Below are positions 26,994 to 34,275 of a stretch of DNA of 64,000 bases, one piece after another (positions within the stretch are counted from its first letter, which is position 1; each line of letters begins with the position of its first letter). The stretch spans positions 21,538-85,537 of the forward strand of contig ONFO01000019.1 of NCBI GenBank assembly GCA_900317155.1, in the 5' to 3' direction. Made by a program: the position numbers and the translations under genes. The notes under the pieces were generated by a model that did not search any database, was not told the origin of the DNA, and was given only the letters and a program-made list of their open reading frames with translations. Origin of the DNA: an uncultured Bacteroidales bacterium. Its GTDB lineage: Bacteria; Bacteroidota; Bacteroidia; Bacteroidales; F082.

Positions 26994-27026
26994 TCTTCAA
27001 AGAACAAGTCCGCTATATACTGCAGA

Positions 27027-27311
27027 TTATGATTGTTCGCTCAATAAGGTGTTTAAATCCAACAGTTTACGCTCCAAGTTCTGATTGCGGTAAGTCAATT
27101 CATCATCCATCTTGACCATTGAAGTAGCAAACTGCAAGGCGGTCATTGAGAGCAAGTCTTGCGCATCCTTGTAGGTGTAATGCTTCGAATAATACTTCAC
27201 CCTCTCATTGATGAGGTTGCCGGCCTTGCGAACCTTTTCTTCGTCAGCGCGAGCCACCGACAGGCGATAAGGCCTATCCAACAACGTGATATTGATCGTT
27301 ATCTCATCCAT
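27027..27311 (-). CDS. zapA: Cell division protein ZapA
   Basis: 94 residues from ATG 27311 (a TTG five codons upstream is less likely). ZapA cross-links FtsZ filaments at the division ring. The family pattern is clear: an N-terminal strand ITINITLLDRPYRLSV, a helix with EEKVRKAGNLINERVKYY, then DAQDLLSMTALQFATSMVK and a coiled-coil tail. It lies 24 bases after a coiled-coil gene that may be its ZapB-like partner. Confidence 0.88.
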   Translation of the reverse strand: MDEITINITLLDRPYRLSVARADEEKVRKAGNLINERVKYYSKHYTYKDAQDLLSMTALQFATSMVKMDDELTYRNQNLERKLLDLNTLLSEQS

Positions 27312-27335
27312 CGTGCTGACTTTCAAGTATCTGAG

Positions 27336-27629
27336 TTATTCCTTACTGTTCAAAATCGAAACGCATCTGTCAATTTCTCTCACCAACTCTTTTATGAGCT
27401 TTCTTCCTTCTTCTAATTCTCCCTCGTTGTCGAGTGCGTTAACAATTGTACTTTTATTTATTTTATCTTGCAACTCCGATGCCGAACGACGCAACGCCAG
27501 ATTTTCCTCGTCCAACGCCTTGTTTTCCTCGGCAAGCCGCTTGTTTTCCTGTGCCAACTGATTCTTTTCATCAATCAATTTCCTCAATTTCAATTCGATT
27601 TCGGATACTATGATGCTCAAGTCGGTCAT
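27336..27629 (-). CDS. Small coiled-coil protein, ZapB-like
   Basis: 97 residues from ATG 27629. Almost all of it is coiled coil with heptads of L, E, K and N (KNQLAQENKRLAEENKALDE), followed by a helical end KLIKELVREIDRCVSIL. Such a gene commonly precedes zapA in Bacteroidota, and ZapB in other bacteria is a coiled coil recruited by ZapA, so a division role is likely; this is inference from position and shape. A strong promoter lies 28 bases upstream. Confidence 0.7.
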   Translation of the reverse strand: MTDLSIIVSEIELKLRKLIDEKNQLAQENKRLAEENKALDEENLALRRSASELQDKINKSTIVNALDNEGELEEGRKLIKELVREIDRCVSILNSKE

Positions 27630-27656
27630 GTTGCAATCGGGCTTGGAATTGTGCCA

Positions 27657-27664
27657 CAAAAATA
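27657..27664 (-). promoter_or_regulatory. -7 box TATTTTTG of the coiled-coil/zapA/6S region
   Basis: Exact TAnnTTTG box, 28 bases before ATG 27629, divergent from the nucleotidase promoter. Confidence 0.6.
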
Positions 27665-27738
27665 CGCAATTCTACGTTACTACGCCCTTTTTCACGAAAA
27701 AAATTTCCTCATCGTGTCGGACATAGCTGAAAATGTCC

Positions 27739-27746
27739 TACTTTTA
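27739..27746 (+). promoter_or_regulatory. Near-consensus -7 box TACTTTTA for the nucleotidase operon
   Basis: One mismatch to TAnnTTTG, 25 bases before ATG 27771. Confidence 0.45.
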
Positions 27747-27770
27747 TCGCATTAAAACACCCTCATTCAT

Positions 27771-29336
27771 ATGAAAACAAAACTCACTATTATGATTGTT
27801 TTGACCGCGTTGTTCGCATCCTGCTCGCAAAAGGAAACCACATTGACCTTGTTGGAAACCACTGATACTCACGGTCGTTATGACGAATTTGCCAATGATG
27901 CTCTCATCATCAAACAGATGAAATCCGAATTAGGTGACCGGCTCATCCTTTTGGACAATGGCGACAACCTGCAAGGCACTGTGTTTCAATACTGTTCCAA
28001 CCAAGATGCTGAACATCCGAATCTTGTTTCGCAAGTGCTTAACTATTTCCCTTATGATGCCGTAAGTGTTGGAAATCATGACATTGAGGCGGGACGCAAG
28101 ATATTCGACCGCGTGTATTCAGAAGTCAAAATGCCCGTTTTGGCCGCCAACGTCATTGACGAAGCGACGGGCGAGCCTTATTTCACTCCTTATATTATAT
28201 TGAACCGAGACGGATTCAAAATCGCCGTGCTCGGCCTAATTACACCTTATGTCATCACCTGGGTACCCGACCGCCTTCGTCCTGGGTTGAGTTTCGAACA
28301 ATTGGAATCCGCTGCCGAAAAATGGGTGAAAATCATCCAAGAGAAAGAGCATCCCGACCTGATGGTAGGGCTCTTCCACTCTGGCTACGAGCCTCAAGTT
28401 CAGAACCTTCCCGAAGACCATCCGCTTGGTCGCGAGAACGCATCGAAATGGGTGGCCTTGAACGTGCCCGGCTTCGACATCATCTTCTACGGCCACGACC
28501 ACCGTGCCCGTGCCGAGAAACTGACCAACATCAACGGAGACCCTGTATATGTGCTCAACTCGGGCAATAGAGGAATGGGACTCAGCATTGCCGAAGTGAC
28601 GCTGCGAAAAGGACAGAAGCCCAACATCAGTATCAGCCTCATGCAGACCGACCACGAGCAAAAAGACGAGCAATTCGTTGCCATGCTACAACCTTATCTC
28701 GACCGTGCCGAAGCATACAAACAACGCGAAGTGGCTGAGTTGCCCGTTGACATCAGCTCCGACGATGCCTTCAAAGGCTCTTGCCTTTGGGTTGACGAAA
28801 TCCATCGCTGCCAATTCGAGACCGTCGAAGCCGAAGGCATACACGCCGACATCTCCATGGCAGCTCCATTAAGTGGCGGCAAGACCATCAAAGCGGGAAA
28901 GCTCACCGTGCAAGACTTCTTCACCTGGTATCCCTTCGAAAACGCACTGGCCGTCATGGCCTTAACGGGAAAGGAAGTAAAAGCTTTCCTCGAATACGCC
29001 TACGAGATGAAGAGCCCTATTTATAACTTCGATTCGGGCGCGGGCATTATCTACGAAGTGACCGACAAAAACCCCATGGGCGAACGCATCCACATCATCA
29101 GCATGGCCGACGGCACGCCTTTCGATATGGAAAAGACCTACAATGTGGTGATGAACTCTTATCGCTCGATGGGAGGTGGCAACCACTTGATCAACGGTGT
29201 TGGCTGGGCACAGGAAGACATCAAGAACCATGTGGTGTGGCAAAGTGACCGCGACCTACGTTCCTTATTTATCGATTGGGCTTCAAAGAAAGGTGTGCTT
29301 GACACTGAACCTTTAAACTGCTGGAAGATTAAATGA
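27771..29336 (+). CDS. 5'-nucleotidase / cyclic-nucleotide phosphodiesterase lipoprotein (UshA/CpdB family)
   Basis: A 521-residue lipoprotein (lipobox FASC, Cys18). The N-terminal metallophosphatase domain has the metal-binding motifs ETTDTHGRYDEF, LLDNGDNLQG, SVGNHDIEAG, and FYGHDHRARAE (about 235-245). The C-terminal 5'-nucleotidase domain spans about 330-510 (DFFTWYPFENALAVMALTGK, SYRSMGGGNHLI). It removes phosphate from extracytoplasmic nucleotides or 2',3'-cyclic nucleotides; which is not decided by sequence. First of three overlapping genes. Confidence 0.9.
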   Translation: MKTKLTIMIVLTALFASCSQKETTLTLLETTDTHGRYDEFANDALIIKQMKSELGDRLILLDNGDNLQGTVFQYCSNQDAEHPNLVSQVLNYFPYDAVSVGNHDIEAGRKIFDRVYSEVKMPVLAANVIDEATGEPYFTPYIILNRDGFKIAVLGLITPYVITWVPDRLRPGLSFEQLESAAEKWVKIIQEKEHPDLMVGLFHSGYEPQVQNLPEDHPLGRENASKWVALNVPGFDIIFYGHDHRARAEKLTNINGDPVYVLNSGNRGMGLSIAEVTLRKGQKPNISISLMQTDHEQKDEQFVAMLQPYLDRAEAYKQREVAELPVDISSDDAFKGSCLWVDEIHRCQFETVEAEGIHADISMAAPLSGGKTIKAGKLTVQDFFTWYPFENALAVMALTGKEVKAFLEYAYEMKSPIYNFDSGAGIIYEVTDKNPMGERIHIISMADGTPFDMEKTYNVVMNSYRSMGGGNHLINGVGWAQEDIKNHVVWQSDRDLRSLFIDWASKKGVLDTEPLNCWKIK

Positions 29337-30601
29337 GAGAAGAATTCCTATACTATATTTGGGAGAACCGCCTGACCGACAAGGATTTAAAGACCACGGA
29401 AGGCGAAGCGGTGGAAATGGTAGCGACAGGCTACCGCAACACCGACTCGGGTCCCGACTTCTTGGAGGCGAAAATCCAAATCGGCGACAAATTGTGGGCT
29501 GGTCATGTGGAAATCCACGTGAAGAGCAGCGACTGGAATCGACATGGCCACCAGTCCGATAAAGCCTACAAAAATGTCATCTTGCATGTAGTCTACGAAA
29601 ACGACACCCAAGTCAACGGCATACCCACAATAGAATTGAAAGGGCATTTCGACGAAAGCCTTTTTGCACAATATCAAAAACTTATCTCGTCAAAGAGCTG
29701 GATTCCATGCGAGAAAAGCATCAGCCAAGTGCCCGTCTTTACCCGACTCTCGTTGCTCGACAGAATGGCTGTGGAACGTTTGGAGAGCAAGTCGGAGACC
29801 GTCACCAAGATACTGGAAGCCAATCAATTTGATTGGGAGGATGCTCTTTACAAACTATTGATGCGCTATTTCGGCTTGAAAGTCAACAATGAGGCTTTTG
29901 AATATTTGGCCAACATCTTGCCTTTCAAGACTTTGTTGAAGCACGCCGACAACCTGCTTCAAGTGGAAGCCATGCTGATGGGCTGCGCGGGATTCCTCGA
30001 AGACAATTTCATGGAGGAATATCCACTGCTGCTCAAGCGCGAGTTCATCGTAATGCGCACCAAATTCAATCTGTTGACCATGCCAGCCGAAAGATGGAAG
30101 TTCATGCGAATGCGACCTTCCAACTTTCCGACCGTCCGATTGGCACAGATGGCGCAGCTCATCCACAAAAACGGTTGCCTGTTTTCTAAAATAAAAGCTG
30201 CAAAAAACACTGCCGAGGTTAAAGCCTTATTTGACGTTGAGGCTTCGGAATACTGGGAAACGCATTGGCGGTTTGGTGTTTCAACCGAATCGAAATCGAA
30301 ACATCTAGGTGAAACCACAGCCGATGTATTGATCATCAACGCAGTAGCTCCATTACTGTTTTGCTATGGCAAGCTCCACAAAGACGAATCGGTGTGTGAG
30401 ACAGCCATTCAGTTCTTGGAAGATACTGAGGCTGAGGACAATGCTGTGATTCGACATTATGCCCAATGTGGGGTAAAGGCGGAAAATGCCATGCAGACAC
30501 AGGCTTTGTTGCACCTTTATTCCTATTTTTGCAAGCGCAAACGGTGTCTGGAATGCCGTATCGGAAATGTATTGTTACACAAAATCAATTCAATATCATG
30601 A
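29333..30601 (+). CDS. DUF2851 family protein
   Basis: A 422-residue soluble protein without a signal peptide. The start EEFLYYIWENRL, the segment GYRNTDSGPDFLEAKIQIGD and the WAGHVEIHVKSSDWNRHGH stretch identify the Bacteroidota family DUF2851, whose function is unknown. The conserved D-x-L-E-A-K and E-x-H-x-K arrangement is reminiscent of nuclease active sites, but this is only a resemblance. ATGA overlaps with both neighbours. Confidence 0.85.
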   Translation: MREEFLYYIWENRLTDKDLKTTEGEAVEMVATGYRNTDSGPDFLEAKIQIGDKLWAGHVEIHVKSSDWNRHGHQSDKAYKNVILHVVYENDTQVNGIPTIELKGHFDESLFAQYQKLISSKSWIPCEKSISQVPVFTRLSLLDRMAVERLESKSETVTKILEANQFDWEDALYKLLMRYFGLKVNNEAFEYLANILPFKTLLKHADNLLQVEAMLMGCAGFLEDNFMEEYPLLLKREFIVMRTKFNLLTMPAERWKFMRMRPSNFPTVRLAQMAQLIHKNGCLFSKIKAAKNTAEVKALFDVEASEYWETHWRFGVSTESKSKHLGETTADVLIINAVAPLLFCYGKLHKDESVCETAIQFLEDTEAEDNAVIRHYAQCGVKAENAMQTQALLHLYSYFCKRKRCLECRIGNVLLHKINSIS

Positions 30602-33210
30602 AGAAACCCTTTTTAATCCTTCTCTTGGCTCTTTGCTTCAGTGCATTGTTTGGCCAATCCAACAATCTCCAACACGTCATCGTGATGATGTCGGAACGTT
30701 ACAATGACAGCCAGCTGTCGCAAAAAACAGCCTTGATGACCAAGGAGCAACGCCGCGACTTTGTCATCGCCGAGCGGAAAGCCTTTTGTCAAGCCTCGCA
30801 AGCCCAAGTGCTTGATTTTCTTAATGGTTATAAGAGCGAAAACTTGGTCAGCGACCTGAAAACCTTCTGGTCGTTCAACGGCTTCAGCTGCTCGGCCAGT
30901 GCCGAAGTCATTGCACAACTCGCAGAGCGCAAAGATGTTGCCATGATTATCCCTGATGAAATGCGTCAGATGATTCCTCAAAACGAGAAAATTGGCCATG
31001 CCACAAGAGACAATGCTTGGCATGTCGACAAGATCAACGCGCCGGCGGTTTGGAACTACAACGGCACGGGCTATACGGGCAACGGTGTCATCATCGGCCA
31101 CATCGACACGGGTGTCAACTACAACCATATCGATATTGCCAACAGCATGTGGGACGGTGGTAGCGAGTTCCCGCACCACGGCTATGACATCTTCTATCAA
31201 GACAACGATCCCATGGATGATGATGGTCACGGCACCCATACCGCTGGCATCTTGGCGGGGCAAGGCACGGCAGGCACCCAAACGGGTATCGCCCCAGGTG
31301 CCAAAATCATGTCCATCAAGGTTTTGGGTGAAGACGGTCAAGGTGAAGCCACCCACCTTATCCAAGGTGTTGAGTTTGCCTTGGAACACGGTGCACACAT
31401 CCTCAGCCTCTCGCTCAGTGACGTAGGCGCTGGTCCCTGCTACTACTACCGTGATGTCTTTGCCACCTGCCTCAATGCGGGCGTGGCGGCTGCCGTGGCT
31501 TGCGGCAACGAAGGCCAAACGCAATACACCTTCCCCGTTCCTTTCAACATCAGTGCTCCGGGCAACTGTCCTCCGGCATGGCTCCACCCCGACCAAAGGA
31601 ACCTCATCGAAGGCGGCCTGACCTCCGTCATCAGCGTGGGTGCCACCGACTCCAACGACGAGCGCTGCGGCTTCGCATCTGTCGGCCCCACGACTTGGGC
31701 TGCGGGTGCCAATGTCGGTAACTACAACGACTACCCTTACGAAAACGGTGACGTCAACCAACCAGGTTTAATCCGTCCTGACATCTCTGCCCCTGGTGCC
31801 AACATCACCTCATTGAACTACCAGACTACCAACGGCTACACCGAATTGGACGGCACCTCGATGGCCACACCTTGTGTGGCAGGCGTGTTGGCCATGTTGC
31901 TTGAGGCCAACCCAGAACTGAGTCCTGCAGAATTGGATTCCATCATTGAACTCACCTCAGTACGCGTTGGCAACACCATGAAAAACAACCGTGTAGGCTC
32001 AGGACGCATTGATGCCTTGGCCGCTATGAATGCCTTGTTCCACCACGGTCCTACCAACCTCACCGCTGACTTCGACGGCGAGCAGGTCGTCCTCAACTGG
32101 ACTGCTGCTCCCGAAGGCATCTCCTACGACGTCTATCGCGACGGCATGCGCATCGCCAACAACCTTACGGCAACCACTTATACCGACCACATCAGCTATG
32201 CGGGTTCTTACACCTATTATATTATTGCCCATCTGGAAAATGACATGACCTCGCTTCCCTCCAATTACGTCACCCTGACAAAAGCTGTTGAGATTGAGGC
32301 CGAAGTCATCAACAACATGCGCGTATCGCTATCGTGGAACCTGCCTGCGGGCATTTACGACGGCTTCGAGTCGGGCGACTTCTACCAAAACATGTGGATC
32401 AACGACGCCACCAGCCCTTGGGTCATCACCACCACGCAACCCAACACAGGCACCTATTGCGCCAAGTCGACCAACACGGGCATGTTCTCCAACAGCAAGA
32501 TCTCTTTGGCAGTCAACCTCCCCACCTCATGTGTCGTAAGTTACTATGCCCGCGTCAGTTGTTTCCCGCTCAACGGCTGCGGCTTCTTCATCGACAACGT
32601 GCAGTATGGCGAGACCTTGAAGGATGAAGTGCCGTGGACGCGCTACACCGTGGCCATCGGTCCTGGTAACCATATCCTGGAATGGAAATATGCCAACCAA
32701 CTCGCCGAGGGCGAATACGATAACGCCTTCTATATCGATGACATCACTGTGGGTAACACTTACAGCATCTACCGCGCCAACTGCGATGGAAGCAATGCCG
32801 AACTGATTGCTTCAAACATCGCTGACGCCCATTATGTGGATTATGGTTGGGATGCTCTGCCCATTGGGCAATACAAATATGGCATCAGCACTGACGGTGG
32901 AAACACCATTGCCTGGTCGGAATGTTTGGACAAGGATGTGATGGTGGTTGATGAAAATAACGCATTGGTAATCAATGTTTATCCTAATCCTACCAACGGC
33001 ATCCTGTTTGTAGAGACGTGCCATGGCGCATCTCTACAGGCAGATACCGAATATTGTATCACCAACCTGACAGGCCAAATGCTGCTTTCAGGCCACATCA
33101 CCAACGAAACCCAACAAATTGATGTATCAGGTTTGACTGAGGGAATGTATTTTGTTCGGATTCAGAACAATAGCAAGACTATTACTAAGAAATTCAGTAT
33201 TGTAAAGTAA
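30598..33210 (+). CDS. Subtilisin-like (S8) secreted protease with T9SS sorting domain
   Basis: 870 residues from ATG 30598 (signal peptide KKPFLILLLALCFSALFGQ). After a propeptide comes an S8 domain with catalytic Asp in GHIDTGVNYNH (about 169), His in DGHGTHTAG (about 211) and Ser in DGTSMATPCVAG (about 421). A fibronectin-like domain (about 480-560) and a jelly-roll domain (about 580-720) follow. The T9SS tail is YPNPTNGILF to KKFSIVK. Inside the tail, codons for VETCHGASL are made by a 28-base palindrome (33010-33037). The start overlaps the DUF2851 stop (ATGA), so a secreted protease is translated from the end of an operon of other function; an internal promoter cannot be excluded. Confidence 0.93.
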   Translation: MKKPFLILLLALCFSALFGQSNNLQHVIVMMSERYNDSQLSQKTALMTKEQRRDFVIAERKAFCQASQAQVLDFLNGYKSENLVSDLKTFWSFNGFSCSASAEVIAQLAERKDVAMIIPDEMRQMIPQNEKIGHATRDNAWHVDKINAPAVWNYNGTGYTGNGVIIGHIDTGVNYNHIDIANSMWDGGSEFPHHGYDIFYQDNDPMDDDGHGTHTAGILAGQGTAGTQTGIAPGAKIMSIKVLGEDGQGEATHLIQGVEFALEHGAHILSLSLSDVGAGPCYYYRDVFATCLNAGVAAAVACGNEGQTQYTFPVPFNISAPGNCPPAWLHPDQRNLIEGGLTSVISVGATDSNDERCGFASVGPTTWAAGANVGNYNDYPYENGDVNQPGLIRPDISAPGANITSLNYQTTNGYTELDGTSMATPCVAGVLAMLLEANPELSPAELDSIIELTSVRVGNTMKNNRVGSGRIDALAAMNALFHHGPTNLTADFDGEQVVLNWTAAPEGISYDVYRDGMRIANNLTATTYTDHISYAGSYTYYIIAHLENDMTSLPSNYVTLTKAVEIEAEVINNMRVSLSWNLPAGIYDGFESGDFYQNMWINDATSPWVITTTQPNTGTYCAKSTNTGMFSNSKISLAVNLPTSCVVSYYARVSCFPLNGCGFFIDNVQYGETLKDEVPWTRYTVAIGPGNHILEWKYANQLAEGEYDNAFYIDDITVGNTYSIYRANCDGSNAELIASNIADAHYVDYGWDALPIGQYKYGISTDGGNTIAWSECLDKDVMVVDENNALVINVYPNPTNGILFVETCHGASLQADTEYCITNLTGQMLLSGHITNETQQIDVSGLTEGMYFVRIQNNSKTITKKFSIVK
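33010..33037. repeat. 28-bp palindrome inside the protease sorting domain
   Basis: GTAGAGACGTGCC and GGCGCATCTCTAC are nearly perfect reverse complements around the central AT of CCATGG, with one mispaired position per arm. Palindromes of the GTAGAGACG...CGTCTCTAC form are known to me as dispersed repeats in Bacteroidota. Here it is translated. Confidence 0.8.
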
Positions 33211-33221
33211 ACACACAATGA

Positions 33222-33350
33222 GATTCCCCTGCGGGGAATGGCGTGTTCGTTAGTCTATAAAGCGGCGGCAAGAGCAAGTTACCCAAAAGTAGCACCTCAT
33301 GCCGCCGCAGTTTACATACATATTACAGCTCCATTCCCGAAGGGAATCTC
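33222..33350. repeat. Nested-hairpin element, copy A (family N)
   Basis: Blocks in order: GATTCCCCTGCGGGGAATGG (33222-33241), GCGGCGGCA (33262-33270), TGCCGCCGC (33300-33308), CCATTCCCGAAGGGAATC (33331-33348). The first and last blocks are each a small palindrome and also complement each other; the inner GC-rich arms complement each other. It fills the gap between the converging protease and XRE genes. Copy B is at 53130-53257 with almost the same spacing. Confidence 0.85.
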
Positions 33351-33356
33351 CCACTA

Positions 33357-33557
33357 TCAATCCTCATCCTCCAAGAAGAAAATCTCCTCCACCGATTTCC
33401 CGAACACCTGCGCCATCTTCAAGGCCAAGACCGTGGAGGGCACATAGCGTCCTGATTCAATGGCGTTTATTGATTGTCGGCTCACACCAATTAGTTTGGC
33501 CAAATCCTCTTGTGTCAGGTCCTTTTCGGCTCGTGCCACTTTCAAACGATTCTTCAT
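33357..33557 (-). CDS. XRE-family transcriptional regulator (Cro/CI HTH)
   Basis: 66 residues, a single helix-turn-helix domain: MKNRLKVARAEKDLTQEDLA, then IGVSRQSINAIESGRYVPST (recognition helix) and VFGKSVEEIFFLED at the end. This is the short YozG/YgzD-like class that is usually co-transcribed with a membrane protein. It overlaps the membrane-protein gene upstream by four bases (ATGA), so they form one operon, presumably regulating itself. Confidence 0.92.
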   Translation of the reverse strand: MKNRLKVARAEKDLTQEDLAKLIGVSRQSINAIESGRYVPSTVLALKMAQVFGKSVEEIFFLEDED

Positions 33558-34009
33558 TGGGCACCTCCTTTGTTGGCTCGGTGAACTTCGATTCGGAACT
33601 TGACGATGAACAGGATGAGGAACACGAAGAAAACCAAAAAGGGGACATAGAGATAAGAAATGCCATAAATGAGCAGTGTGGCAATGATAAATAATGCCGC
33701 AGTGACGTATGTAGCCCAAATCAGGCTTTGAGTACGGAGATACTGCACAAACTCGTCCTCAACTTTCTCTTTTGAGAAACCAATAAACAGAAGCCCGATA
33801 GTCAACACAGGCATGGCGAGAGAAAGCGTGTTCGTTCGAGCCATACGAAAGAAGCCACTTTCGTTTTCATCGTCAAAAAAGGTATCAAAATACAACGAAG
33901 GCATCTTGAAATGAAATTCCGGAAGACAAAGATACCCTACCACCGCAATGATGGCCAACACCCATCCAATCATTCTGAACTGATGGGGAAACAAATAGTT
34001 TTTCTTCAT
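33554..34009 (-). CDS. Four-helix membrane protein paired with the XRE regulator
   Basis: 151 residues from ATG 34009, downstream of an exact promoter. Predicted helices near 12-30, 62-80, 96-114 and 119-138, with a short acidic loop (FDTFFDDENESGFFRM). I do not recognise a family name, although small membrane proteins coupled to short XRE regulators are common in Firmicutes and Bacteroidota. The longer open frame upstream has no support. Confidence 0.75.
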   Translation of the reverse strand: MKKNYLFPHQFRMIGWVLAIIAVVGYLCLPEFHFKMPSLYFDTFFDDENESGFFRMARTNTLSLAMPVLTIGLLFIGFSKEKVEDEFVQYLRTQSLIWATYVTAALFIIATLLIYGISYLYVPFLVFFVFLILFIVKFRIEVHRANKGGAQ

Positions 34010-34039
34010 AACGTATAGATTTTTGAAAGTTTGATGCTG

Positions 34040-34047
34040 CAAAAGTA
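34040..34047 (-). promoter_or_regulatory. Promoter of the membrane protein/XRE operon
   Basis: -7 box TACTTTTG followed by GC, with a TTTG -33 element about 20 bases further upstream, the full Bacteroidota spacing; 31 bases before ATG 34009. Confidence 0.7.
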
Positions 34048-34105
34048 AAGCAAACTTTCCAATTAGACAAATTAATTTGTCATTTTCTCGCAAAAAAATA
34101 ATTCT

Positions 34106-34196
34106 CACGCAGAAATCGCAGAATCCGCTGAACCTGCCGGACGTAAACAATGCGTCGCTTTGCGCTTCATATAATTCAGCTAATTCTGCGTGAAAT
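34106..34196. repeat. Inverted repeat TTCTCACGCAGAA / TTCTGCGTGAA
   Basis: CTCACGCAGAAATCGCAGAA with CGCTGAA near 34106-34131, and TTCAGC then TTCTGCGTGAAAT near 34176-34196, form a loose hairpin in the gap between the divergent XRE operon and the OPT transporter. Confidence 0.6.
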
Positions 34197-34231
34197 AATA
34201 TCGCGCGATGCCAAGCAATCATTTTTTTCCT

Positions 34232-34239
34232 TAATATTG
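34232..34239 (+). promoter_or_regulatory. Near-consensus -7 box TAATATTG for the OPT transporter
   Basis: One mismatch to TAnnTTTG, followed by C, 36 bases before ATG 34276. Confidence 0.4.
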
Positions 34240-34275
34240 CAATTCATTTCCGTTGCTATTTCAAACATTCACTAT

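Noticed and set aside
26755-27000. N-terminal extension of RNase Y
   Set aside because: The open frame crosses the 6S RNA and lacks similarity to RNase Y; the membrane helix should be at the N-terminus.
30613-31761. 382-codon open frame antisense to the S8 protease
   Set aside because: The protease has all three catalytic motifs; the antisense frame is a composition effect.
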